A stretch of 41,009 nucleotides of DNA from CAZCCC01 sp964497245 (GTDB lineage Bacteria > Patescibacteriota > Patescibacteriia > Buchananbacterales > UBA6539), in NCBI GenBank assembly GCA_964497245.1, contig CAZCCC010000010.1, forward strand, positions 1-41,009, in the 5' to 3' direction. Each line of letters starts with the position of its first letter. Position 1 is the stretch's first letter. Position numbers and translations under genes: made by a program. The notes beneath the pieces were generated by a model. That model searched no databases, was not told the origin of the DNA, and was given only the letters and a program-made list of their open reading frames with translations. Shown in pieces: positions 38,799 through 41,009 of the stretch.

Positions 38799-39463
38799 CT
38801 AAATAGAAATATTTATTCCAAAATGGCGTCTGAAATTCAAAATTACGCTTGAAAAAGCAAGACCAAAGCCAAGCCAAGCAATTTTCAGAGCAAAATTCTG
38901 CCAAATCGGCCAAATCGCAATAATGATGGCAAGGCTATAGCAAATCATTGCAAATTTGCCAAAAATATTTTCCGGTACTTCGGCTTCAGCCTGAAAATAT
39001 TTATAAATTGCGGTAATAACGACCACGATTGTTCCAGCTATGATAAAACAACTAAAAGGCTGTCTAGGGTCCAAAATTGAACTATTCCTAATGGTAGAAT
39101 CAAAAACTTATCAACAATTTTGTCAAAAAGCGAACCAATCTTGGATTCTTTTTTCATCGCCCGAGCCACCGGACCATCAAATAAATCAGTAAGGCAAGCA
39201 ATTATTACTACTATTGCAAGCCAATAGTTATTCTGATATAATGGCGCTCCTTTTAAGATAAGCCAGAAAATAATTGCCAGCGAAATAAGCAGGCGAAAAG
39301 CAGTAATCCGATTTGGAGTGAGCCAGCACGGCCAAAAATTGCAAATAAAAGGAATTAAAACCAGTTCTTTTTTTTCAGCTAGAAATGTCAGACTTTTTTC
39401 AATTCTAGCTTCAATAAAAGAAATACCGGCAATCAGCCAGTTAAAACCAACCGGAACTTTCAT
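38799..39463 (-). pseudogene. CDP-alcohol phosphatidyltransferase split by a frameshift
   Basis: The first frame (39463-39038) carries the N-terminal membrane segments and the full catalytic signature DLFDGPVARAMKKES followed by G-x3-D-x3-D. It runs out of frame and stops at TAG. The second frame (39074-38799) continues with membrane segments of the same family. Adding one base to the AAAA run at 39045-39048 joins them as SLLVVFIIAGTIVVVITAIY, which reads naturally. The family makes phosphatidylglycerophosphate or related lipids. The break is a real mutation or a homopolymer sequencing error; the catalytic half is intact either way. Confidence 0.8.
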
Positions 39464-39606
39464 TTTTTATACCCTTTCTTTAATGAACATTCATAATGAA
39501 TATCTTAGAAAAAACAAATTTTTTTGTCAAATGGTTAAAAGGTTCAGTATTAAAAAAATTCTTATTTAAAATAAGCTAAATTTATTTATTCTAAAATTTT
39601 AAAAAA

Positions 39607-40914
39607 TTAGTTTTCCCACTCTTTACCTTGTCTGACTAAAAGATCTTCTGCTCTCTGCGGTTCGGCCATTATTTCTTTTACCGCTCTTTCCATGCGTGTC
39701 CCCTGCGAGCCTTTAATTAAAATCAAATCTCCTTCTTTTATTCTTTGCTTGAGGAATTTGCCAGCCTCGATACTGTCTTTAAAATTAAAACAACAATCCT
39801 TTAGCATGCCCGCCTCAACTGCCCCTCTTACTATATCTCGAGAAATTTCCCCAACGGTTATTAAGTAGTCTATTTCATATTTATAAGCCGCTTTCCCTAT
39901 CTCCTGATGGGCTTTTTCAGCAATAGAACCCAACTCAAGCATATCACCTAAAACCGCATATTTTTTATGATGCTGGTTTAAATTAATTTGATTGAGAAGA
40001 TACAATGCCTTTTTTGCGGCTAAAGGAGATGAATTATAAGAATCATCAATAATTAAAGTATTTTTTATCCCTTTAATAATACTCATTCTGCCCTTTGGCG
40101 GTTCAAAATTCCTCAATGAATCAATGATGTTGTGTAAGTTAAGATTATAGCAAATACCAACGCAAATCGCCGCTAAGGCACTATAGGCCAAATGCTCACC
40201 CAATACTCTGGGAAGTAAAACAGGGATGGTTTTACCATGATATTTTAGCTTAAAACTAATTCCCTGAATCGTGGAAACATCTTTATAATTAACATTATGA
40301 CTGATGGCAATCTCGCTGGCATAAATTTCCGCATGAGGTAATAGTCCAAAAGTAATAACTTTCGCCTTGGTTTTATCTTTCATCTTATTAACCCTTAAAT
40401 CATCTGCATTCAAAATTGCATATCCGTCTTTTGATAAATTTCTCACCAAAACTCCTTTTTCTTTAGCAATATTATCAAGGCTGCCGAAAAATTCAATATG
40501 AGCTGGACCAACAGAAGTAACGACTCCAATTTTTAAAGGAATAAAACCAACCAAATATTTTATATCGCCCGGCCGGTCAGCTCCCATTTCTAAAACTAGT
40601 ATTTTGGGATAATTTTTATCCTTTAGCAAAATTAATTTAAAGGCTTTGAAAAATACCTTAATCCATTTTGTCAATGACTTGCCACCGGCTTCAACCCCGA
40701 TAATTGTAAGAGGAATTCCAATCTCGTTATTATAATTTTTAAAATTTTTCCTTGTTTTATATTTACTTGATAAAACTGCATAAATTGCTTCTTTAGTAGT
40801 CGTTTTGCCAACACTGCCGGTAATTCCCACAATTTCCGGCTTATACCTGGATAAAATTAGTTTTGCAAAAAAAACAAGTACTAACTGTAAGATTTTTTTA
40901 AATATATTTTTCAT
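39607..40914 (-). CDS. murF: UDP-N-acetylmuramoyl-tripeptide--D-Ala-D-Ala ligase
   Basis: A 435-residue Mur ligase for the last cytoplasmic step in building the UDP-MurNAc pentapeptide. The ATP-binding loop is GITGSVGKTTTKEA (about 31-44), preceded by a hydrophobic start that replaces part of the usual N-terminal UDP-binding domain, so the protein is slightly short. NEIGIPLTI, LEMGADRPGDIKYL and the C-terminal DDSYNSSPLAAKKAL and GDMLELG motifs identify MurF over MurE or MurD. Together with rodA it shows a peptidoglycan wall. Confidence 0.94.
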   Translation of the reverse strand: MKNIFKKILQLVLVFFAKLILSRYKPEIVGITGSVGKTTTKEAIYAVLSSKYKTRKNFKNYNNEIGIPLTIIGVEAGGKSLTKWIKVFFKAFKLILLKDKNYPKILVLEMGADRPGDIKYLVGFIPLKIGVVTSVGPAHIEFFGSLDNIAKEKGVLVRNLSKDGYAILNADDLRVNKMKDKTKAKVITFGLLPHAEIYASEIAISHNVNYKDVSTIQGISFKLKYHGKTIPVLLPRVLGEHLAYSALAAICVGICYNLNLHNIIDSLRNFEPPKGRMSIIKGIKNTLIIDDSYNSSPLAAKKALYLLNQINLNQHHKKYAVLGDMLELGSIAEKAHQEIGKAAYKYEIDYLITVGEISRDIVRGAVEAGMLKDCCFNFKDSIEAGKFLKQRIKEGDLILIKGSQGTRMERAVKEIMAEPQRAEDLLVRQGKEWEN

Positions 40915-40946
40915 ATTTATAATTATTAATTCAAGCTTTTACTTAT

Positions 40947-41009
40947 CAAATAAAGGGTATTAACCCTTTTTGGCTCCTCGGCTCGGAAACAAAAAGTTGT
41001 TAACTTTTT
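40947..41009 (+). repeat. Palindromic element R3, cut by the window edge
   Basis: It opens AAATAAAGGGTATTAACCC and continues through GGCTCCTCGGCTCGGAAAC as in R2. A perfect AAAAAGTT/AACTTTTT hairpin then begins a core unlike R1 or R2. The right end lies beyond the window. The AAAGGGT/ACCCTTTTT part can act as a terminator on the plus strand. Confidence 0.75.

Noticed and set aside
1..41009. CRISPR array
   Set aside because: No run of regularly spaced direct repeats with unique spacers is seen; the repeats present are palindromic, dispersed or coding.
1..41009. UGA recoded as glycine, as in some CPR lineages
   Set aside because: The AI-2E family gene, the DUF3048 gene and cysS end at TGA at family-typical lengths, and no core gene needs an internal TGA.

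Overview
The window is A+T-rich, densely packed bacterial chromosome with the stamp of the Candidate Phyla Radiation (Patescibacteria). The signs are very small proteins, a HerA/VirB4-like ATPase with a CPR-typical hypothetical partner, short housekeeping proteins, mostly AUG starts with no Shine-Dalgarno sequence, and almost no biosynthetic genes. TGA ends clear genes (the AI-2E family protein, the DUF3048 protein, cysS), so the code is standard. This argues against the UGA-glycine CPR lineages. Finer taxonomy is not supported by what can be read here.

Layout. 1-12700 is nearly all minus strand: an AI-2E-family permease, tRNA-Gln(CUG) with a decayed second copy, dnaX, a DUF3048 membrane protein, ribosomal protein L25, a zinc-ribbon protein, rodA, a MacA/HlyD-like adaptor, a large lipoprotein joining three propeller-like repeats to a GH5-like glycosidase, a cyclophilin lipoprotein, a small pyrophosphatase and a HIT protein. 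typA/bipA (12996-14789) is on the plus strand. 14849-17300 holds ywbE, a GIY-YIG protein, maf, an unknown membrane protein, and an odd tRNA-Glu locus with a broken GIY-YIG gene and duplicated palindromes. 17447-24986 is a heat-shock cluster read hrcA-grpE-hsp20-dnaK, then two Na+/Ca2+-type exchangers, a DUF3467 protein and dnaJ; it starts at a consensus promoter and a perfect CIRCE operator. 25089-26241 is an isolated dapB-like unit with a lysine-rich leader ORF. 26449-28749 is rpmE-prfA-prmC on the plus strand. 28772-33619 has two orphan small genes and a three-gene type IV secretion-like group. 33755-40914 has corA, dus, an MGDG-synthase-like glycosyltransferase, cysS, a frameshifted CDP-alcohol phosphatidyltransferase and murF.

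How genes work together. Translation and quality control (L25, L31, RF1 and its methylase, CysS, Dus, TypA, tRNAs), chaperones (DnaK/DnaJ/GrpE/Hsp20 under HrcA) and envelope growth (RodA, MurF, glycolipid and phospholipid enzymes) dominate. The accessory layer (GH5 lipoprotein, dapB, two orphan genes) differs in having Shine-Dalgarno sequences and, in most cases, its own terminator.

The most unusual content is non-coding. There are several families of palindromic intergenic elements, one of which keeps its ends while its perfectly paired cores are unrelated in sequence. There are also decayed tRNA copies beside both tRNA genes, a possible lysine attenuator ahead of dapB, and promoters whose predicted start point falls on the AUG.
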